A DNA stretch of 64,000 bases from Linanthus parryae. Lineage: Eukaryota > Streptophyta > Magnoliopsida > Ericales > Polemoniaceae. The number at the start of each line of letters is the position of its first letter. Position 1 is the first letter of the stretch. A program made the position numbers and the translations under genes. Location: positions 16,813,922 through 16,877,921 of the forward strand of contig JALGPY010000012.1 in the NCBI GenBank assembly GCA_023055425.1. Reading direction: 5' to 3'. The notes under the pieces were generated by a model. It was not told the DNA's origin. It did not search any database and saw only the letters and a list, made by a program, of their open reading frames with translations. Below, in pieces: positions 12,102-24,203 of this stretch.

Positions 12102-15100
12102 ATGGCAAACAACAACGCATCGAGTTCATCCCTACGATCTTTCCTTGAGAAGGATAAATTGTCTGGAACAAATTTCCTAGGCTGGTACAGAAACTTGAGG
12201 ATTGTCCTCAAGCAAGAAAAGAAGCTGTACGTCTTGGACACTCCAATTCCAGACCCACCACAAGATGAGTCTCTACTAGCGGAAGTAAGGGCACGTCAGA
12301 AACATATTGATGATTCTAATGACGTGACTTGCCTCATGCTTTGCACCATGACTGGTGAGCTTCAGAAGCAACACGAGAACATGGAAGCCTATGATATGAT
12401 CAGACACTTGAAACAATTGTTTCAGGAACAGACAAGGCATGAGCGCTATGAAGTGTCTAAAGCATTGTTCAAAAGCAGTCTTGCAGAGGGGAATCCAGTA
12501 GGCCCTCATGTACTCCGAATGATCGGGTACATAGAGAACCTTGAGAGACTGGGGTTCCCACTCGGCCAGGACTTGGCGACTGATCTCGTCTTGCAATCGT
12601 TGCCTGACAGTTATAATCAATTCATTATGAACTATAATATGAATGAGATCAACAAGTCTTTGCCAGATCTATTGAACATGCTAAAGACAGCTGAGCAAAG
12701 CATCAATAAAGGCAAGGGCAAAGCCATAATGATGGTACATAAGAAGAAGGGCAAGTCAGTTGCATCTACTTCAAAAGGAAAACGCAAGAAAGTTGCGAAA
12801 TCCAAGGATGCCCTAAAGCCTAGTGGAGGTGTGGCTAAAGGTGAATGTCACTACTGCAGCCAGCCGGGTCACTGGAGGAGGAATTGCCCTAAATATCTGG
12901 AGGATAAGAAGCTTGGAATAGTGATTCCACCACCACCAGGTATTTATGTTATAGACGTCAATGTTTCTATTTCATCATCCTGGGTATTGGATACCGGATG
13001 TGGTTCTCACATTTGTCGTAATGTGCAGGATTTGAAAAGAAGTAGAAGATTGCGAAAAGGGGAGATAGACTTGCGCGTCGGGAATGGAGCAAAGGTTGCT
13101 GCATTAGCTGTAGGCGTTTATGAGCTATCTTTGCCTTCTGGACTTATTTTAGAATTAGACAATTGCTTTTATGTGCCTGCTATGAGCAGAAACATTATTT
13201 CCGTTTCTTGTTTGGACGAGAAAGGTTTTTCTATTTCAATAAAGGACAAGTGTTGCTCCATTTATTTTGATAGTATGCACTATTGTAGTGCGCATTTGTC
13301 TAATGGATTGTATATCCTTGATCTAAATAATCCAATCTATAACATAAATACTAAAAGGATTAAAACTAATGATTTAAATCCTACATATCTACGGCACTGT
13401 CGTTTAGGCCATATAAATGAGAAACGCATATCTAGACTCCATAAGGATGGAATTCTAGACTCATTTGATTTGGAATCATATGAGACGTGTGAATCTTGTT
13501 TATTGGGAAAAATGACAAAGTCCCCTTTCAATAAGAAAGGCGAGCGGACTAGTGAGTTATTGGCACTCATACATACTGATGTATGCGGACCATTCCCCAC
13601 GCCTGCCAGAGGTGGTTATACCTACTTCATCACATTTACTGATGATTTCAGTAGATATGGATTTGTATACCTTATGAAGGCCAAATCTGAATCCTTTGAA
13701 TTGTTCAAAGAATTCAAAAGTGAAGTAGAGAAGCAACTTGGCAAGAGTATTAAAGCTCTACGATCGGATCGTGGAGGAGAATACTTAAGCCAAGAGTTTG
13801 ATGAGTATCTTAGAGAGTGTGGGATAATATCCCAGCTCACTCCACCCGGAACACCACAATGGAATGGTGTATCTGAGAGGAGGAATCGCACTCTATTAGA
13901 TATGGTGCGATCTATGATGTCTCAAACAGATCTTCCGATATCCTTTTGGGCACATGCTCTAATGACGGAAGCTTTTACCATTAACCGTGTTCCATCCAAA
14001 TCGGTCATGAAGACGCCATATGAGATATGGACTGGGAAGCGTCCCATAGTGTCGTTTATGAAGATTTGGGGCTGCGACGTCTATGTAAAGCGTTTACAAA
14101 CAGACAAGCTCGGGCCTAAGGCGGATAAGTGTAAGTTTGTGGGATATCCTAAAGAGACTAAATGATATTACTTCTATAACCCTACCGAGAACAAAGTGTT
14201 TGTTGCTTGGACCAACGTGTTTCTAGAAAGAGAACTAGTCTCTAAAGAAGCAAGTGGGAGGGTTGTAGAACTTGAAGAAATTCATGAACCACAAACCACT
14301 GAACCGATAATGGAACATGAACAGGAACCACAAGAAGTTGTGGAAGAACCTGTTCAGGTAACACAGGAACTCCGTAGATCAGGAAGAGTGCGTCATGAGC
14401 CAGAGAGGTATGGACTTCTCGTGACTGAGCCCGATGACGTACCACTCATGGATGATGAGCCTGCAAACTATGGAGAAGCCATGAGTGGCCCAGACTCTAA
14501 GAAGTGGCTAGAAGCCATGAGATCCGAAATGGATTCCATGTACACCAACAAAGTATGGACTTTGGTGGAACCACCCGAAGGGGCTCGACCCATAGGGTGC
14601 AAGTGGGTCTTCAAGAAGAAGACCGACATGGATGGCAAAGTAGTTGCCTATAAGGGGCGATTGGTTGCCAAAGGTTATAGACAAATTCATGGTATAGACT
14701 ATGATGAGACCTTTTCACCAGTCGCCATGACTAAATCCATTCGAATCTTTCTTGCTATTGCAGCATACTACGACTATGAGATTTGGCAAATGGATGTCAA
14801 AACAGCGTTCCTTTATGGGAACCTCCTTGAGGATGTGTAAATGACACAACCAGAGGGTTTTGAGGATCCAGAGAATGCGAACAAAGTCTGTAAGCTGCAA
14901 AGGTCCATTTATGGATTAAAGCAAGCTTCTAGGAGCTGGAATCGACGTTTTGATGACGCAGTCAAAGAGTTTGGCTTCATCAAGAACGAAGATGAGCCTT
15001 GTGTTTACAAGAAGGTTAGTGGGAGCTCTATAGTATTTCTGGTCTTGTATGTGGATGACATACTAATCATTGGCAATGATATTCCTACTCTGCAATCTGT

Positions 15101-16043
15101 TAAAGATTGGCTAGGAAATTGCTTTGCGATGAAAGACTTAGGAGACACAGCCTATATACTGGGTATAAAGATCTATAGAGATAGATCTAAAATGTTGCTT
15201 GGCCTAAGTCAGAGTACATATATTGACAAGGTGTTGAAAAGGTTTAACATGCAAGATTCCAAGAAGGGATTCTTGCCCATGTCACATGGAGTCACTCTTT
15301 CCAAGAATGACTGTCCCTCCAATGAGATGGAGAAGGACCGCATGAGCAGGATACCCTATGCGTCGGCCATAGGATCCATCATGTACGCCATGCTATGTAC
15401 TAGACCAGACGTATCATACGCGTTGAGTATGGTGAGCAGATATCAGTCCAATCCGGGTGAGAGTCACTGGATTGCTGTCAAGAACATCCTAAAGTACTTG
15501 AGAAGAAGAAGAACTAAGGATGTATTCTTGATATTTGGAGGAATGGAAGAGCTAAGTGTAAAGGGTTACACTGACGCAAGCTTCCAAACCGACAAGGATG
15601 ATTACAGATCGCAGTCTGGATACGTGTTTTGCCTAAATGGAGGAGCTGTGAGCTGGAAGAGTTCCAAGCAAGGCACAGTTGCTGATTCTACAACAGAAGC
15701 TGAGTACATTGCTGCTGCGGAAGCGGCGAAAGAGGCAGTATGGATAAAGAAGTTTATCACTGAGCTCGGTGTGGTCCCTAGCATAGTGGATCCCGTAGAG
15801 TTGTACTGTGACAACTCTGGGGCAATCGCACAGGCAAAGGAACCAAGATCGCACCAAAAGTCAAAGCATGTACTTAGGAGATTCCATCTTATTCGTGATA
15901 TGATCGATCGAGGAGATGTGAAGATATGCAAGATTCCGACAGATGACAACGTGTCAGATCCGCTCACGAAACCTCTTGCGCAGCGAAAGCATGAAGGGCA
16001 CGCCAGATCTATAGGCATACGAGATGCGCCAGATTGGCTCTAG
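12102..16043 (+). pseudogene. Copia-1 gag-pol polyprotein with two nonsense codons
   Basis: One reading frame holds gag (EKDKLSGTNFLGWYRNLRIV near the N-terminus), the CHYCSQPGHWRRNC knuckle, protease WVLDTGCGSHIC, integrase (HCRLGHINEKR; core HTDVCGPF, SDRGGEYLSQEF, WNGVSERRNR), RT (DETFSPVAMTK, QMDVKTAFL, LYVDDILI) and RNase H (YTDASFQTD, TTEAEYIAA, YCDNSGAIAQ). The start is taken at ATG 12102 because it is the first ATG before the conserved MANN; the open frame upstream begins only with TTG. TGA at 14163-14165 replaces the Gly codon of copia-2, and TAA at 14838-14840 replaces its Tyr codon. A GAA-rich slip adds two Arg codons near 15505. Everything else is in frame. Whether the stops came before or after insertion cannot be told from this copy. 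Confidence 0.93.
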
Positions 16044-16047
16044 TGCA

Positions 16048-16056
16048 AGTGGGAGA
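16048..16056 (+). other. Polypurine tract of copia-1
   Basis: The purine run AAGTGGGAGA, immediately before the 3' LTR and just after the gag-pol stop, is where plus-strand synthesis primes. Confidence 0.85.
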
Positions 16057-16057
16057 C

Positions 16058-17497
16058 TGTTGGAATAGATGCCCTAGAGGCAATCGTAGATTTAGTATGA
16101 ACAATGTTTTGGCTAGAATATTCATTTATTATTTATGGCGATATTTAATATAATGAAGTCCTAAGATAAATTGTGTTATTTATCTTAAATATCCCTAGTC
16201 CATTATATTGATTAATAGGACAATCAAATATATACTAGTATGTGGGTAGATTGATATGGAGATATCAAGTCTACCACATGGGTGTGCATTAGGAGTAATG
16301 GCATACTGGATTGACCCACGACGAAAAGGATACATTAGATTATGTGAAGTCACAATCGCTTTTCGTAGTGCTAATATTATTGCAATCCTTGGACTTGAAG
16401 TCACTAGATACTCTAGTTGTGAAATATTGCGCTTTGATGTTATCAAACGTTACACCGTAACTGGGTAATCATAAAGGTGGCTATCAGGCGTGATAGGAAG
16501 CAAGCTTAGAGATCGTAGTGATGTAGATAGGATTTGTCCCTCCCACATAATGGGGGTAAATATCCACGACCACTCGAGGGATGAGGCTTATTGAATGTCT
16601 GGCCAGACTCAGATAAATTAATATAGAGATATTAATGTTATCTGCAAGCATAAGCATATTCCCAGGATCGAGGAACTATGGATTGGATATACGGGTGTGA
16701 CTATTTATGTCTCGTGTCCAATCCGGATATGGAGACAAAGGGATGATGCAATATGGTATATTGGGCACAAAGGTTTGTCGGGATCACTGACTATTTCTAT
16801 TGGTTGGGTGGCATGAATGTGTTGCTAGACACCGCTCCATGTTAGTAATAGTTACTACCAACTATATAGAAACCTATGGGGTCACACGTCAAATAGAGTA
16901 GAGCTAGATTTGGGATTAATTAATATGTATTAATTAATAGAAGGATCATTGTGCAACACCTTGCAAACTTAGTAGGACTAATTTGCAAGGAAGGGTATAG
17001 TTCTAGTCCTACTAGAACAAGAAAACTCTAATATGGAAACAACAAGGAGTTGTTGGAGTATATATAAGAGGCTCTAGCTTCCTTCCCACTAAGATGAGTT
17101 ATTATTAGATATAACACAAGAGTGGGAGAGAAAAATGAGAGAGCAAGACAAAGAGCTAGGGCCGAACCCTAGCCCCCGTCCGCCCCCTCTACCCAACGGC
17201 AAAAGGGTGGCCGAGCCCCTCCTTTGTGATTTGTTGCTTTGTTGCTTTGATCTTCTTCCCTCTTCCTCCGGGTTCAAGCTAGCACTTGTTGTGAAGGAAG
17301 AATCTAGATCTCACCTCTAGACGTGGATCAACCGTAGAGACGAGGACATCATTCTTCGTGTGATCTCACAAATCAAAAGGTACACATCTTCTATGACCTT
17401 AATCATGTTATGATGTCTCTTCCTGTGATCCTTGGTGGGCTTTGAGTAGGATTAAATTTTTGTTATTCCGCTGCGTTACCTACGTCAAAACCCAACA
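16058..17497 (+). repeat. 3' LTR of copia-1 (1440 bp)
   Basis: Matches 9053-10493 apart from about eighteen substitutions and a single-base indel counted by eye. Ends CCCAACA, followed by the GTACG duplication. Confidence 0.96.
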
Positions 17498-17502
17498 GTA
17501 CG

Positions 17503-19693
17503 CTCTTCAATCCCGCGTTGCTTAGATTGTGAGGTATGGTATGCATTTATGGAGATGATTATATCGGTTACTAAGAAAGAAAATGTTTGGATTTCGTCTA
17601 GAAATTTGGGACATATTATAGCTTTACGTTTGGAGATTTATTCGGGTATAGGCATGATGTCAGTGAGTGTTTCAAGATATTTGATTAAATTTATCTACGA
17701 TTACGAGTCAAGTGATAAATTTGAACTATGAAGAGACGTGGATTAAAATCATCATTTGTGGTTGGATTAAAACAATAGGTGGAAGCGTATGGGTTATGAT
17801 CCCGTGAATGGAATAGGAAATCCTTAATATCCTCCATGAGCAACAATTGACCCTTTAAATATTATCTCGGGTATTCCCTAGTACTAGACTCATAGAATAA
17901 CCTACTCTGAGAGATTATGCCCAAAATATGGCCTTAAGACATAGTTAAATATTTTAAAAGAATAGACAGTTCAGTAACAGATTTGCACCAATGACCAACC
18001 GTAAAGTAAAAGATCTCTATTAGCTTGAACGTTTGAATTTACATAAGATGTTTACATACGAGTTGGCAATATGCGATATGAGATGTATACGATTATGTGC
18101 TAGTATGAACATTTGACGAAAGGCAAGGACATTATGAAAAGTATTTTGAAATGTTAGTGAGATCATGATAGCAAGGCAACCTTACTCAGAGAAATTGACT
18201 TAAGAATTTGGCATGACAACATAGTAGAATCACATATTTGATTGCCCGATCTGGGCTAAGGTTATTTTCCAAGGAAGAGGAAAGATATATTGTAGAGAAC
18301 TTATGTGAAATTCTTTTTATTGTGCATTGACATACCCATGATTATGTTCCACGTGCCACACCACAAACTTATATGGACATGACATGATATGCTAGGGGAT
18401 AGAATAGATTATGGTGTAGAAAGCAAGAATGATAGATCGCACAAAAGAGTCATGAATTAGACATCCTTACCAATGTTAGAAAATCATAGAGTTAGTCAAA
18501 GCTTCTAGTAATACAGATGAAATAAGAAGATAACCAAAATTAGAACCAACTTACCATAAGGTGACTTGTAGGGAGGGACTACAATTACGATATAAAGGGA
18601 ATGAACTCCCTGACAACGTCAACACAACAAAGAGACCCATGTGATGTCACAAAAAGAAGAAACATAAAGTAAGCAACCTAGACAGTTTAACACCCACTGA
18701 CTAGGGCAAGACCAATCCGAATATCAGGCAAACAAATGTCTAGATTAGAGGACCTTCTAACTAGGAAATGTGAAGAAAATTTAAAGAGACGATGGAAGTT
18801 AGACCAAATGTCACATGATTAACCTGTCAAGTTTTAGATATTGATATGATCGAGAATTCTCAGTAGTATGTAAATTGGTAAACCAATACGAGTTGTTTGG
18901 TTGTTACGTGACTCGGCGTTATGCTTGGATAGCTTAAGTTTCCTTCCTCGTAGTATGTATTTTTCATAAATTCTTTATTTGAAGTCTCGTCACTGAGTAA
19001 GTACTTTGGGATTATTAGATGCTCAACCTCTTGTCAGCTATTTTTCGGGATTCATACAATTTTATCAGTATTACTCTAAGTATTAATTCAGGCAACGAAT
19101 ATAAATATTCTTTAGCAGACCTTGAAAAATGTGTTAACTAGAAGAGCTAGTGGAGGCACTGTCTTCTTTTGTATTCGGGCAGATTAAAATTCGATCAAAT
19201 GATAAGGGTATGACGACCTAGATTCCATTAAGGGGGAGGTAACTAACTATCATTAAGAAATAGAATAGGAAAGCGACTTCTAAATGTCATTTAAATTCGT
19301 AGGATCTTGGAGGTTACCTTAATTTTTGGCTCAACACATTTTGGAAGATAGTCATAATTTCAAATAAGGATTCAATCTAGATACGGAATTATAGGGGTCC
19401 TTATCTAGAAACTAAATAAGAGTATCCACGTTTTGTATTTGCCAAATATGACCATCTATCGGGACAACTTAAATTGTGTTCTGATGACGTCACTCCTCTA
19501 AGAGGGAGAGGAATGTAACCCTTTAGCTTTTGTGACCTTAACCCTTGTACCGCTCCCGCGCCACATACATCAAACTAGATTTAATAAAGTTATCATAATA
19601 ATAATAAGGTATCGATCGGTGGAATATATAGAAAATCATATAGTAGTCTTTCGTTGATTAGTTGGTTTAAGCTTCGAGGACGAAGCTCTGCTT
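17503..19693 (+). other. LARD-like interior, right part: no gene seen
   Basis: About 2.2 kb with no long frame or recognisable domain. The last bases (gcttcgaggacgaagctctgcttaagg) resemble the post-pol end of chromoviruses, supporting derivation from a gypsy element whose genes were lost. Confidence 0.75.
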
Positions 19694-19706
19694 AAGGGGG
19701 GAAGGA
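19694..19706 (+). other. Polypurine tract of the LARD-like element
   Basis: AAGGGGGGAAGGA directly precedes TGTAATACCCC of the 3' LTR. Preservation of both primer site and purine tract in an element without genes fits replication by proteins supplied in trans. Confidence 0.9.
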
Positions 19707-22700
19707 TGTAATACCCCGTCTTTTTAGTATATAATTAATGACTTTTTCGTTATTTTAAATATTTATTTTCAAAATAGGGGGATAATAGATATTTTTATAA
19801 ATTTAAACAGTGATTTTCAAATTATTGCTAGTAGGGGAGGTCGTTGTATATTTAGACAACATTAAATAGCTAGGTTAGGGTTATTTATAAATGTTATGAA
19901 GGGGGTGTAGTTGTAATTACCTATAAACCTACTTAGGAAACAAAAATTTTGTTTCCCAACATCATCTCTCTCTCTCCCCCTTACGTCTCTGCCTCACCCT
20001 CCCCTATTTCTTCTCTTCTTCTTCTCCTTCGGCACACCCCCGAGACAACCACCACCACTCCCAAAACCAGCGCCACCCCCAACGCCACCACTCTCTTCTC
20101 TTCTCTCCCTCTGTCTTCCCTCTCTCTCTCTCTCTCCCTGTTCCGTCCGGCAGAGAAGCACATCAGCAACAGCAGCGGCAAAGGCCGCTGCCGCCGCCGG
20201 AAATCACCACCACTCACCACTACCTCCATCTCCCTCATCTATCTCTCTCCACCACCTGAATCAGCAACAGAACAGGAGCAGCAGCATGGCAGCAGCAGCT
20301 GGTGGCAGCGGCCAAAGGCCACCACCGCAGCCACGGTCCCCGGCGGGAATCACCGTCCCAACCACCACCACCTTCTCACTCGTTCTCCCACTCAATTCTG
20401 GTCCCGATGAGCTCGACAGTAACACCAGAAGCCCCCGACGAGCCATGTAGAAGCAGCAATATCAAAAGACATCATCGCCGCCGCCGGTAACTCCTTGGAA
20501 ACCGGCGAGGAAGTGGGTCAAGCACAACCAGTGCTACCCACCCCTCCAAAATGGTCCCAATCGCTACCTAGAGATCCGAGGAGATGAATTTCAACCCAAT
20601 CCGGATCCAAGGAAGTCCAGGTAGCCGGAATCGACCTCCATTGCCGACCACTCCGACGAGTGCTTCGACCCGCCTCGTTTCTTGACTGTTTCTTGCGTTT
20701 CTTGGATTGGGTATGCTCTAAATCTTCTCCTGAGTTGTTTTATGTAATCAAAATCAACTTTTAAGGCCTCGAATCCACATTTTAATCGGTTAGTTTGAAT
20801 GCTCATGCCTAGGGGGTTAAAGTGTCATTTTCAGAAAGTTTTCTGGGGGGTTATTATGTTGTTTCAGAAACTTAGGGGGAGGCAATTGACATTTCAGAAA
20901 CTTTTTGGTGGTACTAGATGCAGTTTACAATTCAGATTCATTTAGAAATTTAGTTTTCCGTTAATATGTTTAGATAATTTATAATTAGTAACTATATCTT
21001 TAAATAAATTGTTTGGGGGTAATATATGCACAATCAGGAATTTTTATTGGAAACAGATTTTGGTTTGAATTAGAACTCTAGTACATACTAAATAGTTTGG
21101 GTGTTGTATTTTGAAAGAGAGTATTTTCTATAAATGAAAAAGAGCTAATTACATATTTAGAATTGATAAGTTAAAAATAGATCGGGATATTTAGCAAGTA
21201 GCATCGGGTATGCTTATAAGATGAGTATCTATTGACAAAAGTGTTTAGTAAATGTTTTTTCTAACTAGTGTAAAATAGATTGGAAATAATTGTGAAATGG
21301 TAAGAAATAATTTTTCGAAGTTGAAAATTAATTCTTTTCCAAAAATAATAATAATTATAGTAATTTATCATAATTTTGGCATAATATTACAAGAATTATA
21401 TATTACTTTTACTTGATAGAAATTAACTTTGTACTAGTAAGATTTGTAAATATGAATAGGTATCGAATAAAGCTTGTTTTCCTAATAAATATTTTATGAT
21501 ATCACTTTTAGAATAAACTAGTTAGAAAGTAATTTGAGGAATATTTATGAATAGTTTATTTACTTAATACTTTATCTTTTTCCGAATTAAAAGTAGTTAT
21601 CTCTTATGTTTATAAATAGATGTCAAATAATAGTTATTTTCCTAATAGATATTTTCATGGTATCATCTCCTAAACAAGTTAAGTATATAGTCTTTTATGT
21701 CACTATTGAGAACATATCTCCAATAATTAATTTTGTAAACTAAACGATTTATTTCCTATGGAGAAGTTACTTAGGATGGTAAAATGTAATTGTTATAATA
21801 TTGAGAATGAAAGGTGTTGTTGTAAAATGAAGTCTAAGCTAGTTAAGAATGTTTAAATCTAAACTTATTTTCTCACTATTTAAAATACAAGTGTCTTATT
21901 TATGAAATTTGAATGTCAATAGTACAATTTGAGAATGTCATCATTTTTATGTAGAAATTAACGTGTTCGTTATGAGTATAGCAATATAAAAAGGAATCAG
22001 GGATGTATTAAGATCAAATAAGGCACTCTTCGACCTTCATTAGAAAATATAGTGTTTCACGTTGGATTATGTGAGCTAGATGAGGTTGTGACTGAGTAGG
22101 AATTATAAACTTGTAGGTGACGAGTTCGTCGACAAGGGCTACTTCTACCCGTCGAAGCTATTACGTGCTATTTGCTGTTTTATTGAGGTAAGTAGACATG
22201 CCAAGCCTAGCGTGTCCTGGCATCTTTCGTGTCGAAATTGTGATTTTATATCCGTCTCAAAATGTGTTTTATGACTTACATGCTATTCATGAGATTGATT
22301 TCGTTTTGAGATAAATGTTTTGAGAATGTTACACGAGATTAATAATTCATTAATAATGCAAAGTGGAAAGAGTTGTGCGGGGATCAATATATTATGCATA
22401 GATTGTCGTGTTGACTTCGTGTCACTCGACCAAGTATTATTTTAACCCGGTCGCAACCTGCCGGGTGTTTCCATGTACTTACCTCTCTGGCCGCAAGAAG
22501 TCTTAGGGGGGTGCCGGCACTTATGGTCATGGTAGCTAGTGAAAGGATAGATCTTCCCCGCATCAACAAGTTAATAATATGAGTTTCTTTGAGAAAAGAT
22601 TTATGACAAGAAAGAAGAGATAGATTGGGAATAATATTCCCCGTTTCAGATACAAGAGAAGGATTGAGATGAAAAGTTAAAGAAAGAAAATTTCACATGT

Positions 22701-23123
22701 GGTTCCAGTATTCATACTTTATTCTCCAAGGATTTATTCAGTCATTGTTCATTCCCATTTATGTTGTTTTTGAAAAAAAAATATGCCTCTTAATCTGCTT
22801 ACAAGCTTGGGTGTTGATTACTCAGTATTTCATTGCTAACTTTAGAAAAACTGCGGTCTTTGTTTCTTTCCCCCGCAGGTCTTAAGAGCTGGATTATGGG
22901 GTAGCGGGATTCGACGCTCAGCTAGTATTTGTTAGTATTGGAATAAGTTGAACTTTCAGTATCACTTCATCTAGTGTAATAGTATATTATGTTGAGATAA
23001 TTAAAAGTTTGTAATATATTAGTATCAGATGTATTGTTCTTGATTTCCGCCGCCTCATTTTGAGTAGCACCCTCCTAGGCTCTCCGGTCCGGAACGGAAA
23101 GCTTGGGAACGAAGGGTGTTACA
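19707..23123 (+). repeat. 3' LTR of the LARD-like element (3417 bp)
   Basis: Matches 3824-7249 throughout, with the same CT microsatellite, proline-rich out-of-frame ORFs and GGGTGTTACA end. It lacks the terminal duplication found at the 5' end. CTTGG follows at 23124-23128. Confidence 0.93.
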
Positions 23124-23128
23124 CTTGG

Positions 23129-23155
23129 CCAAGCGCTCGAGTTACCAGACGGTAA
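23129..23155 (+). repeat. Probable tail of the split gypsy 3' LTR
   Basis: If the LARD-like element entered the gypsy LTR at CTTGG, the sequence after the right duplication must continue that LTR. It reads ccaagcgctcg...cggtaacaca, plausible for an LTR ending in CA. The exact end is a guess because no second LTR is in the window. Confidence 0.35.
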
Positions 23156-23500
23156 CACATTGCTCTAATCCATACATCATAACACACATACTGAAGAAAG
23201 AGAATGAGTGGCAGACAAAAAATAATGGATTTCCTACATGTTCTGACGTGTCATGTGATATATTGATTAGAGCACCATGCCAAATTTGCTCTTGGAGCAA
23301 GCAAGTCACTATGAGATTGGAGTCTCCCATGATGACCAAATGCTTGACTCCTAAGGACATAACTGAGAACAGTCTAACTATCAAAGTTTCATATTCTGCC
23401 TCATTATTGGTAACTGAGAAGTTTAGCTTGTATGACATCCACACCACTACTCCTCGGAGTTCTACTGCTCAGCTCATTGTAACACCGCCTTTATGTTGAA
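23142..23500 (-). pseudogene. Retroelement RNase H fragment (minus strand)
   Basis: On the minus strand an open stretch reads FSVTNNEAEYETLIVRL and LGVKHLVIMGDSNLIV. These are the E and D motifs of the RNase H domains in plant gypsy elements and LINEs. Nothing else of the parent element is recognisable, and the frame drifts into nonsense-like sequence toward 23142. Confidence 0.5.
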
Positions 23501-23825
23501 GCTTTGGCTCTCAAAGGATTATCATTGCCTGCAACGGTGCAACCTTTCCTTTATTAGTTAGTTATGTTGCTGAAGCTCTCTGAGATTGTAGTTTATCAGT
23601 CTAGTCCCGTTCTAGCACTCACCCTGCAGACCCCTGTTGTTTGTTGCAAGCAATTGGTTACTAGGATTGCGAATTTCTGGCTGCAACATTGCATGAGAGA
23701 AGCTAACAAAGTAGCCTACTATCTTGCCTGCCTGGCATGCAATTTGAATAACGTTTTAACTAGCAATAAATTTTATGCTTCCCCTCCTGATTTTGTGAGG
23801 GGCTTTGTTTTTTATTGTCATTAGC
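23488..23825 (+). pseudogene. LINE C-terminal RNase H fragment (plus strand)
   Basis: The plus strand reads VEALALKGLSL, a frame break, then WLQHCMREANKVAYYLACLAC and PPDFVRG before a stop. This matches the RVT_3-type RNase H tail of plant L1 elements (usual form HxxREANxVADxLA), here with the conserved Asp replaced by Tyr. It looks like a 5'-truncated LINE stub. The true left border is uncertain. Confidence 0.55.
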
Positions 23826-23829
23826 ATTG

Positions 23830-24200
23830 ATTTAAAAATTTCTTTTTTATCAATAAATAAGAGAAATCCCTTCCTATGTCACTTACAAATATTTTTTCGC
23901 ATGTCAGGTATTTGTTAACACATAACTATCCTCAAATGAAGGACACTTGTAATTGATAAAGTATTTAAAATTAAGTCCTTGAAGAAAATTACAATCTCTA
24001 ATACATAAAAACCCAAACTACTTTTTCCTCCATTGTTGCTTATCTTCACGGTCCATTGAAAATATGAAAATAATGTAAAACACATGGCTGGTCTTTAAGC
24101 CATATTAAATACAGGTTGGGCTTGCATCACTTTTCCCTTAGGGGCACAAAATTGTGAATCAAAACCCTAACCTTAAGCCTAAGGTGACTACATGGCTCTA
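23830..24200. other. Intergenic sequence downstream of the peptide gene
   Basis: AT-rich, no frame or repeat recognised. It should contain the 3' UTR of the minus-strand peptide gene, but I found no clear AATAAA in the correct orientation. Confidence 0.5.
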
Positions 24201-24203
24201 ATT

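Larger units (their letters stand above)
9053..17497 (+). mobile_element. Copia-1: Ty1/copia LTR retrotransposon, nearly intact
   Basis: Structurally complete: LTRs 9053-10493 and 16058-17497 (TGTTGGAAT...CCCAACA), primer site 10495-10507, a long leader, one gag-pol frame 12102-16043 with two internal stops, purine tract 16048-16056, and GTACG duplicated at 9048-9052 and 17498-17502. Integrase precedes RT, which makes it Ty1/copia. The LTRs differ at about eighteen substitutions and one indel by my count, so the insertion is fairly young. It shares its leader and most of its protein with copia-2 at 45532-54043, so both belong to one family. Confidence 0.96.
3824..23123 (+). mobile_element. 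LARD-like non-autonomous LTR retrotransposon, about 10.8 kb without its insert
   Basis: Two long direct repeats (3824-7249 and 19707-23123) begin TGTAATACCCCG and end GGGTGTTACA. A primer site follows the first (7473-7484), a purine tract precedes the second (19694-19706), and CTTGG flanks the whole. The interior (7485-9047 joined to 17503-19693, about 3.8 kb) has no long frame and no recognisable gag or pol. LTRs over 3 kb around a similar-sized non-coding core match the LARD class (large retrotransposon derivatives), which depend on proteins from other elements. The ending cttcgagGACGAAGCTCtgcttAAGGGGGG resembles the tail of Tekay/Del-type chromoviruses, so a gypsy origin is likely. Copia-1 sits inside. 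Confidence 0.9.
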
